Source: JAJZAM01 sp027391075 | Lineage (GTDB): Bacteria > Actinomycetota > Acidimicrobiia > Acidimicrobiales > Palsa-688 | Length of the DNA stretch: 64,000 nucleotides | Reading direction: 5' to 3' | Assembly: GCA_027391075.1 (NCBI GenBank) | Contig: DAHYHI010000106.1 | Location: 36,907 to 100,906 of the forward strand | Shown here: piece by piece, positions 17,531 through 26,571 of the stretch | Layout: every line of letters begins with the position of its first letter | Position numbering within the stretch: position 1 is the first letter of the stretch | Position numbers and translations under genes: made by a program | The notes under the pieces: model-generated | What the model saw: the letters and a program-made list of their open reading frames with translations, nothing else | Database searches by the model: none | What the model was told of the DNA's origin: nothing

Positions 17531-19410
17531 TTACGCGAGACGCTCGAAGCGATGTCGGCGGCCATTGGGCTGTCCTCAAGGTCCTCCAATGGCATTGGTA
17601 GCGCCAGCGACCAGTTCGGCCACTGCTCTCGTGTCGTGCCGGGCATGTTCGGGCGCTCCTCGACTACCGCCACGTCGTCGAGAGTCACCGTCAAAAGCCT
17701 GCACGGCGATCGGCCAAGGTCTCGGTAGACGGCCGACACAGCCCCTGCGGCGCCGCCGTCGCCCCCACCGCCTGAATCCGCAATGCCTGCGTCCCCGCCG
17801 CCGCTCACCGCCCGCACCTTCGCTGCGAGATGAGCCGAGGACTCCTCGTTGGGTCGGGCGCCTATGGAACGCTGTGCCTGCAGGTCCGAGCCGTTGTACA
17901 CGCCGGCGACGGTTGGCAAGTCATGGGTGGTGACAGCCCCCATAGCCATCTCAGGCCAGGTGGCGCTGGGAGCGTCCTCGAACCACCACAAGCGGTAGGA
18001 GAGAACCTGGCGAGCTGAGAGCTCCTCGCGGACTCCCTCCTCGACGGTGCCCAGGTCTTCGCCTACCACGAGCGCCCCGGCGCGCTCGGCTTCCAATGTG
18101 AGGATGTTGAGCAGGTCGTCGTGGGGATAGCGGACGTAAACCCCTTCGGCAGCGCCGTGGCCTTCGGGTATCCAGTAAAGGCGCCACAGGCCCATCACGT
18201 GATCAACGCGAATCCCCTTGGCGTGCCGGAAGGTAGCTCGAAGAGCCCGTATCCAAGGAAGGTACCCGTTGGAGCGAAGCCTCCACGGGTCGAACGGGGC
18301 GAGCCCCCAGTCTTGGCCGAGGGTGTTGAACTCGTCGGGCGGAGCGCCCACCCGCGTCCCCTCCGCGAAGCAACCCCGGTACATCCACGCGTCGGCGCCG
18401 TTGGGGTCGACACCCACCGCTAGGTCGGATACGAGGCCGAGCGCAGCGGAAGCCCCGCCAAGTTGGCCGTCGAGGAGATACTGAAGCCAGCTGTGATAGC
18501 GCACCCGTCGCAGGAACTCGGCGGGCCCTCCAGCGCAAAGGTCTGCGGCCACGGCCGGGTCGCGCAGGTGGGTGGGCCAGCGACGCCAGTCGGATCCGTA
18601 GGATTCTACGAGGGCGCAGAACGTGGCGTACACGGCTAGGCCTTCACCTTGCGCATCGATGTAGTCCTGAAGCCGGCGGTCGGAGTCGAAACTGCCGGCC
18701 GCCGCGAAGATCGCCTCAAGAGCCGCCGACTTGGCGTGCCACACCCGGCTGTGATCGATCCGCCGGGTGGAGTTGAAACCTCGGGCCTCCTCCGCAACGC
18801 CGGACACCAGAGCAGCCGTCGTGTCCTGCACTGCCAGGGCGTCCACGTCGATATAAAGCGGGTTCTTGAAGCAGCGACTGCCCGGATAGTAGGGGCTCGG
18901 CTCGACGTGAGCACCCGGGCACGGTGCGTGCAGCGGGTTCACCATGGTGAAACCGGCTCCTAGACCGCCCGCCCAGCGCCCGATACGCTCCAGATCTCCC
19001 AGGTCGCCTATACCCCAGCTGCGCTTCGAGCGCGAAGCGTACAGCTGAACCGAGAAACCCCACTCGTGCTCGGAAGGACAAGGGGCGCGACCAGGACTGA
19101 CGACGAGCGGGGTGACGTCACCGTCGTCGGATACGAAGCTGTGATAGCCAGATGCCAGGCCTCCTGGAAGGCCGGCCGACGCCGGAATCTCCGTACCGTC
19201 CTCGAGGACGACGATCCCCGGGCCGAGCGAAGGCAGCGGGTGATCCGTCCGGACTGTCACAGCCAGCGGGGCGGGCGGCCCGCTGGCCGTCGCCCCCATC
19301 TTTTCCAGCACGACTCGCACCGCCTCGTCGGACGCTTCGTGCCAGACGCCGGCGACGTCGAAAAAGCCGGGGTAAACCCCCCAAAGCCCAGGGTCCACCC
19401 ACTCAGTCAC
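17527..19410 (-). CDS. malQ: 4-alpha-glucanotransferase (amylomaltase)
   Basis: The 627-residue GH77 enzyme transfers alpha-1,4-glucan segments between maltodextrins in the cytoplasm. Visible motifs are NPLHAPCP and SPYYPGSRCFKNPLYID in the N-terminal part of the barrel, GIRVDHVMGLWRLYWIPEG containing the catalytic nucleophile aspartate, ALVVGEDLGTVEEGV with the acid/base glutamate, and TTHDLPTVAGVY. Length fits the bacterial family. The GTG start at 19410 is 22 bases from the divergent DUF72-type gene. It is first in an operon with the DNA ligase through a 4-base overlap, an unusual pairing of glycogen metabolism with DNA repair. Confidence 0.92.
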   Translation of the reverse strand: MTEWVDPGLWGVYPGFFDVAGVWHEASDEAVRVVLEKMGATASGPPAPLAVTVRTDHPLPSLGPGIVVLEDGTEIPASAGLPGGLASGYHSFVSDDGDVTPLVVSPGRAPCPSEHEWGFSVQLYASRSKRSWGIGDLGDLERIGRWAGGLGAGFTMVNPLHAPCPGAHVEPSPYYPGSRCFKNPLYIDVDALAVQDTTAALVSGVAEEARGFNSTRRIDHSRVWHAKSAALEAIFAAAGSFDSDRRLQDYIDAQGEGLAVYATFCALVESYGSDWRRWPTHLRDPAVAADLCAGGPAEFLRRVRYHSWLQYLLDGQLGGASAALGLVSDLAVGVDPNGADAWMYRGCFAEGTRVGAPPDEFNTLGQDWGLAPFDPWRLRSNGYLPWIRALRATFRHAKGIRVDHVMGLWRLYWIPEGHGAAEGVYVRYPHDDLLNILTLEAERAGALVVGEDLGTVEEGVREELSARQVLSYRLWWFEDAPSATWPEMAMGAVTTHDLPTVAGVYNGSDLQAQRSIGARPNEESSAHLAAKVRAVSGGGDAGIADSGGGGDGGAAGAVSAVYRDLGRSPCRLLTVTLDDVAVVEERPNMPGTTREQWPNWSLALPMPLEDLEDSPMAADIASSVSRK

Positions 19411-19432
19411 ACTGCCAACCTAGCCTTGTGGC

Positions 19433-21322
19433 GTGACCCCTTTCGACTGCCTCGCCGACCTCGCGCGCTCAGGGGTGCGTGTCGGGACCGACTCTTGGGC
19501 TGACCGGGGGCTTGTCCAATCGCAAGTGCTGTACCCGCGAAAGTCCATGGACGCCAGCCAACGGCTCGGGTTCTACTCGTCGACGTTCTCGGTGTGCGAG
19601 GTGACCACCACTTTCCGGTACCCGCCCAGCGCTGACGTCACGTCGAGATGGGTGCAGCGCTCCGCAGCGGGGTTCCGTTTCGACGTGAGCGCCTGGTCGC
19701 TTCTCACCGGCTGCCCTACCGTGCCCGACTCTTTGTGGCCGGACCTGCGGGGCAGCGTGATTCCCCGCTTTAAAGACAGCCGGCAGCTCTACGCCGCACA
19801 TCTCCCAGCCGAAGTGGTCGAGGAGTGCTGGGAACGTTTCGTTCACTCGATTCGACCTCTCCTCCAGGCCGGGCGCCTTGGGGCGGTCCTGCTGCGCTAC
19901 CCGCGATGGTTCAGTCCCCGCCGGCAGAACCTCGACACCATAGAGGCGGCAGTGGCGCACCTCGGCGGCGCAGCGGTGGCTGTGGAGCTGCCGTCGACGC
20001 GTTGGTACCCGTCGAGCGATCAGGAAGGGTTCTTGGAGTGGCTCGACGACCGTAACGTCGCCCTTGTCTGCACCGCCACCCCAGTCGGGGACCCCAGGGG
20101 CGCCGCCCGCCGGGTGGCGTGCACGTCGGATCTCGCGTTCGTGCGGTTCGCCGGAACCCACGGCACGGTTTCCCGGAACTGGAGATCAGCACACCTTTAC
20201 TCGCGGGCGGAGCTCGAAGGCTGGGTGGGCACCCTCAGCGACCTAGCCGGCTCCGCATCAGAAACCCACATAGTCATGGGCAACGGTCCGGGTTCGGCTC
20301 CGGTTGTCAACGCCTACCAGCTCGCATGCATGCTCCAGGGCGGACCCGCCTCCCAGTGCCGGCCCGCCCCCGAAGGCCAAAGCGTCCCAGCCCCGAGAGC
20401 CAAGGCTTACGGTCGATCGTCTAGGTTGACTTCGGTGGAAACGACGTGGATAGCCGTGCGGGGCCCTTCGACGATGAAGCTCGCAGTGCACCGCCTCGGC
20501 GGTGACGGCCCGCCGCTCATGCTCGCTCACGCGACCGGGTTCCACGGTCGCTGCTGGGCTCCCGTGGCCGAACAGTTGACCGACCGCTTCAGCGTTTGGG
20601 CGCTCGACCAGGCAGGGCACGGTTCTTCGAATCGGCCCGCCGACGGCCGCTTCGAGTGGGAGCTTCTCGCCTCAGACCTGCTTGAGGTTATCGACTTGCT
20701 GGGCGGTGACGGCTGGCGGATCGGCGGCCATTCCCTAGGGGGCGGCGTAGCGCTGCTCGCCGAGGCGGCCCGCCCGGGGACTTTCGATTCGATCTGCTGC
20801 TACGAGCCGGTGGTGGTCCCGCCGTGGGCGCGTGACCCTGACGGGACCCCGCCAGCAGCCGCCGAAGAGACGCAGGGGCCGGGGCGGACGCGAACTTCCG
20901 TCTCGCTTGCCACTCTCGCCAGGAAGCGCAGAGCGACGTTCGACTCGCGTTCCGCCGCGATCGCCAACTACCGCTCGAAACCCCCTTTCGCCGAGTTCTC
21001 GCCGGCGTGCCTAGAGCTTTACGTCGAGCACGGCTTCGTCGACAACGCCGACGGCTCCGTAAGCCTCGCCTGCAGGCCCGACGACGAAGCCGCCGTGTTC
21101 GACATGGCACCTGCCAGCCCGACTTGGAACCTCCTCGGGGCGATCCAAGCGCCGGTAACGGTTTTCGCCGGCAGGAAAGGCGACGACCCGGTCGGCTCGT
21201 GGGCGGAGACGATCGCCTCCCGAATCCCAAAAGGACGGTTCCGCTCTTTCGAATCCCTCGACCACTTCGGACCGATGACCGCTCCCGGAGAAGTCGGTCG
21301 GGCCTTCGCCGAATCGTTCTGA
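19433..21322 (+). CDS. Fusion: DUF72 domain plus alpha/beta hydrolase
   Basis: This is one uninterrupted 629-residue frame. Residues 1-310 resemble DUF72 (YecE-like TIM-barrel): VGTDSWADRGL, LGFYSSTFSVCEVTTTFRYPP, FRFDVSAWSLLTG and SDLAFVRFAGTHG. A Pro/Arg-rich linker at about 310-345 leads to an alpha/beta hydrolase (about 350-629) with LMLAHATGFHGRCW (oxyanion loop), nucleophile Ser in GGHSLGGG, and catalytic His in SLDHFGPM. DUF72 function is poorly known; the hydrolase substrate is unknown. I know of no standard DUF72/hydrolase fusion. Two genes joined by loss of a stop is the alternative; a GTG near 20432 could start the hydrolase separately. Confidence 0.75.
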   Translation: MTPFDCLADLARSGVRVGTDSWADRGLVQSQVLYPRKSMDASQRLGFYSSTFSVCEVTTTFRYPPSADVTSRWVQRSAAGFRFDVSAWSLLTGCPTVPDSLWPDLRGSVIPRFKDSRQLYAAHLPAEVVEECWERFVHSIRPLLQAGRLGAVLLRYPRWFSPRRQNLDTIEAAVAHLGGAAVAVELPSTRWYPSSDQEGFLEWLDDRNVALVCTATPVGDPRGAARRVACTSDLAFVRFAGTHGTVSRNWRSAHLYSRAELEGWVGTLSDLAGSASETHIVMGNGPGSAPVVNAYQLACMLQGGPASQCRPAPEGQSVPAPRAKAYGRSSRLTSVETTWIAVRGPSTMKLAVHRLGGDGPPLMLAHATGFHGRCWAPVAEQLTDRFSVWALDQAGHGSSNRPADGRFEWELLASDLLEVIDLLGGDGWRIGGHSLGGGVALLAEAARPGTFDSICCYEPVVVPPWARDPDGTPPAAAEETQGPGRTRTSVSLATLARKRRATFDSRSAAIANYRSKPPFAEFSPACLELYVEHGFVDNADGSVSLACRPDDEAAVFDMAPASPTWNLLGAIQAPVTVFAGRKGDDPVGSWAETIASRIPKGRFRSFESLDHFGPMTAPGEVGRAFAESF

Positions 21323-21323
21323 C

Positions 21324-22151
21324 GTGGCACTGCCTCTTCCTAGCTCGCTGTCGCCTTCCAAGGTCACCGCCTTCAAGGACTGCGCCCTGGCGTTCCGCCT
21401 TTCCGTCATCGAACGGCTCCCGGAGCCGCCGTCGCCTTACGCCGCAAAAGGAACTCTTGTTCACCGGGCGTTGGAGCTTCTCATGTGGCAGGAGGAGCCG
21501 CCAGATCGAACACGCGAAACTGCTCTTCGCAAGCTGGCCGTGGCAGTACCGGAAGTGCTCGACAGTGCCGAGTACCGCGGCCTATGTTTGTCGGAGAAGG
21601 AGCGCTCCGACTTCGTCGACGATGCTGTCAGCCTGATCGACAATTACTTTAGGCTTGAGGATCCTAACGACGTCCGAGTGATGGGAACCGAGCTTCGCAT
21701 GTCAGCCCAACTCGGTTCGCTGCGCCTTTCGGGAATAATCGACCGTTTGGAGCTCGACGGCGACGACCTCGTTGTCACCGACTACAAGACCGGTCGCGCG
21801 CCTGGTGCCAACTTCGAGCAGTCCAAGCTCGGCGGAGTCCATTTCTACGCCTTCTTGTGCTCCGAGGTTCTGGGCCGTCGCCCCGACAGGGTCCAGCTTC
21901 TACACCTTCGCGAGCCGCTCGTGATCTCAACCGTCCCGTCCGAACAGTCGGTGACCGCACTTCGCCGCCAAGCCGGCGCTTTGTGGTCGGCCGTGGTGAC
22001 GGCCTGTGATCGGGAAGATTTCAGGCCAAAGCCGGGCAGGCTCTGCTCCTACTGCTCCTATCGCGACTACTGCCCGGCCGTGGGCGGAGACCTGGGGCTC
22101 CTCGAAGCATCAGGAGCCCACGCCGGCACCGCCACGGTGACTACGGGCTAG
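21324..22151 (+). CDS. RecB-like PD-(D/E)XK nuclease with Cys4 cluster
   Basis: The 275-residue protein matches the RecB/Cas4-like exonuclease family (PF12705). The N-terminal SPSKVTAFKDCALAF provides the first cysteine. GTLVHRALE is the conserved His helix, LSGIIDRLE followed by LVVTDYKTG forms the PD-(D/E)XK catalytic core (Asp, Asp, Lys), and CSYCSYRDYCP provides three more cysteines, together giving a probable 4Fe-4S site as in AddB and Cas4. No helicase domain is attached and no CRISPR genes are nearby, so a stand-alone DNA repair or processing role is likely. The GTG start lies one base after the previous stop. Confidence 0.85.
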   Translation: MALPLPSSLSPSKVTAFKDCALAFRLSVIERLPEPPSPYAAKGTLVHRALELLMWQEEPPDRTRETALRKLAVAVPEVLDSAEYRGLCLSEKERSDFVDDAVSLIDNYFRLEDPNDVRVMGTELRMSAQLGSLRLSGIIDRLELDGDDLVVTDYKTGRAPGANFEQSKLGGVHFYAFLCSEVLGRRPDRVQLLHLREPLVISTVPSEQSVTALRRQAGALWSAVVTACDREDFRPKPGRLCSYCSYRDYCPAVGGDLGLLEASGAHAGTATVTTG

Positions 22152-22162
22152 GACACTACACA

Positions 22163-22726
22163 ATGAGGAACATGCCGACGATCCCTTTACCTCGTATCTT
22201 CGAGCCTTTGGACAAGGTGGCGGACACCTTCTTCGAGCGCAAACTGCGCAATAGCCGCGCAGTTGACATGGTCATGTACACTGCCAGTGCCGTCGGGGAT
22301 CACGGCGTCGTGTGGCTTGCTATCGCCGGGGTGCAGGCGGCCAGGCGCGCGCAGCGCGGCGCTTCATGGCGGCGACGATTCGGGAGGGTGGCTGTTGGTC
22401 TCGCAGTAGAGTCCGTGGTGGTCAACGGTCCGGTCAAGCTGCTGTTCCGCCGGAGCAGACCGTCGCATGAAGGACCCCGGCCGATGCACCTGCGACAACC
22501 TCGAACGAGCAGCTTCCCAAGTGGCCATGCGGCAGCGGCCTTCTTCGGCGCCGCCTTGCTGCGAGACGACGACCCGGCGTGGCCCGTGTACTATCTGCTC
22601 GCTGTCATAGTGGCGGTGAGCAGGGTACACGTTCGGATACACCACGCTTCGGACGTCGTCGGCGGCGTGGCTACTGGGATACTTCTAGGCGAGATGGTCC
22701 GTAGGCTTGTACCAGTAGAGGAATGA
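22163..22726 (+). CDS. PAP2-family membrane phosphatase
   Basis: The 187-residue protein has the three phosphatase motifs of the PAP2/chloroperoxidase family: KLLFRRSRP, SFPSGHA and SRVHVRIHHASDV, containing the catalytic histidines. Hydrophobic segments occur around residues 40-60, 75-90, 115-150 and 155-180. Such enzymes dephosphorylate lipid phosphates or undecaprenyl diphosphate at the membrane. It follows the nuclease gene after 11 bases in the same direction and probably shares its transcript. Confidence 0.87.
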   Translation: MRNMPTIPLPRIFEPLDKVADTFFERKLRNSRAVDMVMYTASAVGDHGVVWLAIAGVQAARRAQRGASWRRRFGRVAVGLAVESVVVNGPVKLLFRRSRPSHEGPRPMHLRQPRTSSFPSGHAAAAFFGAALLRDDDPAWPVYYLLAVIVAVSRVHVRIHHASDVVGGVATGILLGEMVRRLVPVEE

Positions 22727-22739
22727 CACAGGGGGCTGA

Positions 22740-23357
22740 GTGGTTGGTATAGGCATGCCCCAAAGTTTCTCGGTTACCTGGGATTACCGCTGCCCGTTCG
22801 CTCGCATCGCCCACGACCACATCCTTACCGGACTCGAAGCCGGGGCCGACTGGGACGTAACCTGCCTAGCGTTCTCGTTGGACCAAAGCCACGTCGAAGA
22901 CGGTGAGACCCCGGTGTGGGAAGAACCGGAGCGCTATCCGGGGATGCTCCCGAATCTCGCTGGGATCGTCGTGCGGGACCACCAGCCGGAGCTTTTCAAG
23001 CGCGCTCACAGGGCGCTGTTCTCGGCCCGCCACGACGAGTCCCTCGACCTGAGGGACCGGTCGATAGTCGGAAAGGTTCTGGACTCTGTCGGCGTCGACG
23101 GAGCCGGAGTGCTCGCCGAGATAGACACCGGTTGGCCGCTGCTCACCCTTCGCGACGAGCACACCAAGGCGGTGGACGAACACGCCGTGTTCGGGGTTCC
23201 AACTTTCATCGCCGGGCACGACGCAGCTTTCGTCCGCCTCATGCGCGGCCCACGGGGCGACTCGGCGGTAGCAATCCGCACCGTGGAGAAAGTTCTAGAC
23301 ATGCTCGTCGGCTGGCCGGAGCTCAATGAGTTCAAGCACCCGACGATCTCGAACTGA
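22740..23357 (+). CDS. DsbA-family thioredoxin-fold protein
   Basis: The 205-residue protein has the thioredoxin-fold start SVTWDYRCPFARIAHDH, with a single cysteine in RCPF in place of CxxC, and the cis-proline region FGVPTFIAG. Single-Cys members include 2-hydroxychromene-2-carboxylate isomerase-like and glutathione-transferase-like enzymes, so disulfide formation is not assured. No signal peptide, so cytoplasmic. Start GTG 22740 follows GGGGG; ATG 22755 is the alternative. The last 32 bases overlap the next small gene. Confidence 0.78.
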   Translation: MVGIGMPQSFSVTWDYRCPFARIAHDHILTGLEAGADWDVTCLAFSLDQSHVEDGETPVWEEPERYPGMLPNLAGIVVRDHQPELFKRAHRALFSARHDESLDLRDRSIVGKVLDSVGVDGAGVLAEIDTGWPLLTLRDEHTKAVDEHAVFGVPTFIAGHDAAFVRLMRGPRGDSAVAIRTVEKVLDMLVGWPELNEFKHPTISN

Positions 23358-23637
23358 GCCGGCCGCCCCGAATCGGCCTCGTCTCCAACTTGGCTCGGTT
23401 GGCCTGAGCCCGGGTGAGGCGGTGCGCTGGCAGGTCACGCCCGGCGGCCGGTGGCGCAGCGGGGTAGCCCTGCACATCGAGTTCGACGGTAGTCTCGGAG
23501 TTCGCGACTCCAACGGAGCGCTTCGCAGCCTGCGCCTCGATCGTGTCCACGTGCGACGGTCCGACAAAACGGCTCGTATGGCGTGGGAAGCTCTAACCGA
23601 CCGCATGGCACGCGCCGAACAGCTGAGTCTGCTTTAG
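23326..23637 (+). CDS. Small conserved-looking protein, unknown function
   Basis: The 103-residue product has a basic, disordered first 20 residues, then a compact beta-rich segment (LSPGEAVRWQVTPGG, ALHIEFDGSLGVRD) and a helical C-terminus (MAWEALTDRMARAEQLSL). The ATG is preceded by GGAG at a 4-base spacing and overlaps the 3' end of the DsbA-like gene, indicating translational coupling. I do not recognise the family. Confidence 0.6.
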   Translation: MSSSTRRSRTEPAAPNRPRLQLGSVGLSPGEAVRWQVTPGGRWRSGVALHIEFDGSLGVRDSNGALRSLRLDRVHVRRSDKTARMAWEALTDRMARAEQLSLL

Positions 23638-23667
23638 CCTGCCGTGCCATACGTTGCGGCCGGACCC

Positions 23668-24384
23668 TCAGCGGTCAACGTCTCCGCTGGGAAGCGGCTC
23701 CGCCTCCGAGCCCGGCGCTGCGAGACGATCACGGTCGTGTTTTGCGTAGGAACCGACCTGCTCTTGACCTGACATTGCTGCTATCGCCGTCATGATCTCG
23801 TCGGTCATGCGCCTGAAGTCTTCCGGTCCCAGCGGGGACATCGCGGCCTCCCGAGCGGCGAAACGGATCGGGGGGCCGAACATCACGGTCACCTTCTTAC
23901 CCGGCCGCGGGAACATAGCCCCGACAGGTTGAACCGCTGCAGTGCCAAACTGAGCGACCGGAACTACGACCGCCGAACAGTCGACCGCCAGACGGGACAC
24001 CCCCGTGTGGCCCCGATAGAGACGCCCGTCACGCGACCTGGTGCCTTCGGGGTATATGCCGAGCACGCCGCCCCCGTCGAGAACCTGTCGGGCCGCTGCC
24101 AGTGCGCGCTCGGACGCCGAACCACCCTCGCGCGCTAGGGGGATCATCCCCACCGCGCGGAAGAACCAGGCGGTCTTCGCCGACTCGAAGTACTCGGCCT
24201 TGGCGACAAAGGTGACCCGCCTGCGAACGCACATCGGCAAGAAGATGCTGTCGATGAACGACCGGTGGTTGCTTGCAAGGATGACTGGACCTGACTTAGG
24301 CACGTTGGACCTCCCGACGCAACGCACCCGGAACGCCAGACGCAGAAGCGGCGTCAGGAGGATCTTCAAAGCCCAGTAGGCCAT
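23668..24384 (-). CDS. plsC: 1-acyl-sn-glycerol-3-phosphate acyltransferase (PlsC family)
   Basis: The 238-residue acyltransferase has the catalytic HX4D motif in ASNHRSFIDSIF, FVAKAEYFESAKTAWFFRAVGMIPL, and the phosphate-binding YPEGTRSRDG, followed by VVPVAQFGT. It acylates lysophosphatidic acid to phosphatidic acid at the membrane. It is last in a minus-strand series with an aminotransferase (4 bases apart) and a sugar kinase. The C-terminal 30 residues after the acyltransferase core are polar and variable. Confidence 0.9.
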   Translation of the reverse strand: MAYWALKILLTPLLRLAFRVRCVGRSNVPKSGPVILASNHRSFIDSIFLPMCVRRRVTFVAKAEYFESAKTAWFFRAVGMIPLAREGGSASERALAAARQVLDGGGVLGIYPEGTRSRDGRLYRGHTGVSRLAVDCSAVVVPVAQFGTAAVQPVGAMFPRPGKKVTVMFGPPIRFAAREAAMSPLGPEDFRRMTDEIMTAIAAMSGQEQVGSYAKHDRDRLAAPGSEAEPLPSGDVDR

Positions 24385-24388
24385 CTTT

Positions 24389-25564
24389 CTACCCCAGTTT
24401 CGTCAAGGACCTTCGCAAGTTGCGAACAGCCTGGCCGATGCGCTGCTCATTCTCGATCAGCGCGAACCTCACGAAGCCCTCGCCGCCCTTACCGAAGCCG
24501 ACACCAGGAGAAGTTGCCACCTCGGCGTCGGTTACGAGGAATTTAGCGAACTCGAGTGACCCCATCTCCGCGTAAGGCTCAGGTATCGGAGCCCAGACGA
24601 ACATGGTTCCTTTGGGCGGAGTGACCTGCCAGCCGATACGGTTCAGGCCGTCGCAAAGAGCGTTGCGGCGGGACTGGTAGATCTCGTTGACCTCTTTGGG
24701 GTAGTCCGGCGCCTCGTTGAGCGCCACGATGGACGCTATCTGGATGGGTTGGAAGGTTCCGTAGTCGAGGTAGCTCTTGAGCTTTGTCAGTGCCGCCACG
24801 ATCTGTGGGTTTCCGACCATGAAAGCCATTCTCCACCCTGCCATGGAGAAGCTCTTAGTCAGCGTGTAGAACTCGACTGCCACGTCTTTCGCTCCGGGGA
24901 CCTGCATGATCGACGGCGGCTGGTAGCCGTCGAACGACGTGTCGGAGTAGGCGAAGTCGTGTACGAGTACAACGTCGTGCTCCCGCGCGAACTCCACGAG
25001 GCGGGTCATCCACGCTATGTCGACGCACTCGGTGGTCGGATTATGCGGGAAAGAGAAGACGATGACCCTCGGGCGGGGCCAAGTGGACTCCCAGCTGTTC
25101 ATCAGGTTTGCGAAGAAGTCCTGGTCAGGTCCGAGCCGGACCTGTTGGACGTCGGCTCCAGCGAACAGCGGCGCATAGATGTGGATCGGGTAGCTGGGCG
25201 TCGGAACGAGCGCAGTGTCACCCGGCCCGACGAGCGTCCACATGAGATGCGACAAGCCTTCCTTAGCTCCTATGGTGGCGACCACCTCGCTGTCAGGGTC
25301 CAACTCAACCCCGAAGCGGCGCAGGTACAGGTTGGAGATGGCAAGGCGAAGCTTCGGGATTCCCTTCGAAGCTGAATACCTATGGTTTCGAGGGTTGCGC
25401 GCTGCTTCAGCCAGCTTCTCGACGGCGATCTCGGGGCTTGGGATGTCTGGGTTCCCAAATCCCATGTCGACCACGTCGCGCCCAGCGTGACGTGCCTCGT
25501 CGCGAAGTTGATTGATAATGGCGAAGACATAGGGCGGCAGCCCGTTTATCCGACGGAATTCCAC
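24389..25564 (-). CDS. PLP-dependent class I/II aminotransferase (AlaC-like)
   Basis: The 391-residue fold-type I aminotransferase has NPDIPSP and HRYSASKGIPKLR at the N-terminus, HNPTTECVD (the Asn that contacts PLP), the Schiff-base lysine in TLTKSFSMAGWRMAF, and a C-terminal FVRFALIEN containing the carboxylate-binding Arg. The pattern is close to the AlaC/YfdZ and LL-diaminopimelate aminotransferase branch, so glutamate-pyruvate transamination is the leading guess. It is cytoplasmic. Four bases separate it from plsC. Confidence 0.87.
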   Translation of the reverse strand: MEFRRINGLPPYVFAIINQLRDEARHAGRDVVDMGFGNPDIPSPEIAVEKLAEAARNPRNHRYSASKGIPKLRLAISNLYLRRFGVELDPDSEVVATIGAKEGLSHLMWTLVGPGDTALVPTPSYPIHIYAPLFAGADVQQVRLGPDQDFFANLMNSWESTWPRPRVIVFSFPHNPTTECVDIAWMTRLVEFAREHDVVLVHDFAYSDTSFDGYQPPSIMQVPGAKDVAVEFYTLTKSFSMAGWRMAFMVGNPQIVAALTKLKSYLDYGTFQPIQIASIVALNEAPDYPKEVNEIYQSRRNALCDGLNRIGWQVTPPKGTMFVWAPIPEPYAEMGSLEFAKFLVTDAEVATSPGVGFGKGGEGFVRFALIENEQRIGQAVRNLRRSLTKLG

Positions 25565-25590
25565 GAACTGAGGTTACTAGACCTGCCGGT

Positions 25591-26562
25591 TCAGGACACC
25601 ACGCCACCTTCTGCGGCCATCGCCATCGCCATCGCCATGAGGCCAGCACCGACCGCAGCGGACTTCTCTCCTAGCAAGGCTGGGACAACTGGCACTTGCG
25701 GACGGACCCGTGCGCCCATCGCCAGTCCGTCGAGACTGGCTCTAATCGGGGCCATGAGCACTTCCCCGGCTTTGATCATCCCGCCGCCGACGACTACGAC
25801 CTGCGGGTCGAAGATGTTCACTAGGTTGGCGATCCCGACCGCCACGAAACGCCCGAGGGCGGCCATCAGGCGCAGCGCGTCGGGGTCACCGCCGATTGCG
25901 GCAGTAGTCACGTGCTCGCCAGTCACCGCGGCCGGGTCACCTCCTGCGAGGTCGAGGACGAGTGGGGCCCGGCCACTGCCGGCCTCTTGTCGGGCGAGCT
26001 CCCCTAGGGCGCTGCCCGACGCGAAACGCTCCCAGCAGCCTCTGTTCCCACAAGGACAGGGGGGTCCGTCTACTTCGAGGACCATGTGACCGAACTCGCC
26101 GGCCATCCGGTTGGTCCCCTCGTAGAGGCGGCCGTCTATGACGATCCCACCGCCGATACCGGTTCCAAGAGACACCATGAGCATGTCGGCGCTGCCCCTG
26201 CCCGCTCCTGAGACGTATTCCCCCCAGGCTGCGCAGGTGGCGTCGTTACCGATCCAAAGTCTGGTCCCGCCGAGACGATGCGACACCAGTTCTCCCAGGC
26301 GAGTTCCGATCGACGACTGGAGATTGGGGGCGAAGAGGATCGTTCCTGCGGAGTCGATCAAAGCGGGCACCCCGATACCCACCGAGTCGGGCGTCCCGCC
26401 ACCTATACGCACTGCGACGTCGGTGACCTGTGAAACGAGGTCTGCGCCTCTTATCGGCTCCTTGGTCGCCTCGATGACGTCGCCGTCGGAGCCCAAGAGG
26501 ACCGCCAAGAGCTTCGTGCCGCCGACGTCCACGCCGACAGCCGGGCCTCGGGTCGAATTCAT
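25591..26562 (-). CDS. glk: ROK-family sugar kinase (glucokinase-like)
   Basis: The 323-residue protein has the ATP-binding VGVDVGGTKLLAVLL, catalytic GNDATCAAWGEY, SLGTGIGGGIVIDG and the ROK zinc motif CPCGNRGCWE. Actinobacterial homologues phosphorylate glucose with ATP. It begins about 10 bases after the SDR gene stop and lies 26 bases from the aminotransferase. Its C-terminus MAMAMAMAA comes from a hexanucleotide repeat at 25616-25638 and may vary in length between strains. Confidence 0.88.
   Translation of the reverse strand: MNSTRGPAVGVDVGGTKLLAVLLGSDGDVIEATKEPIRGADLVSQVTDVAVRIGGGTPDSVGIGVPALIDSAGTILFAPNLQSSIGTRLGELVSHRLGGTRLWIGNDATCAAWGEYVSGAGRGSADMLMVSLGTGIGGGIVIDGRLYEGTNRMAGEFGHMVLEVDGPPCPCGNRGCWERFASGSALGELARQEAGSGRAPLVLDLAGGDPAAVTGEHVTTAAIGGDPDALRLMAALGRFVAVGIANLVNIFDPQVVVVGGGMIKAGEVLMAPIRASLDGLAMGARVRPQVPVVPALLGEKSAAVGAGLMAMAMAMAAEGGVVS
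25616..25638. repeat. Hexanucleotide microsatellite GCCATC in the kinase 3' end
   Basis: Almost four consecutive GCCATC units. Each unit adds Met-Ala to the protein, so slippage keeps the frame. Confidence 0.85.
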
Positions 26563-26571
26563 GCAGTTATC

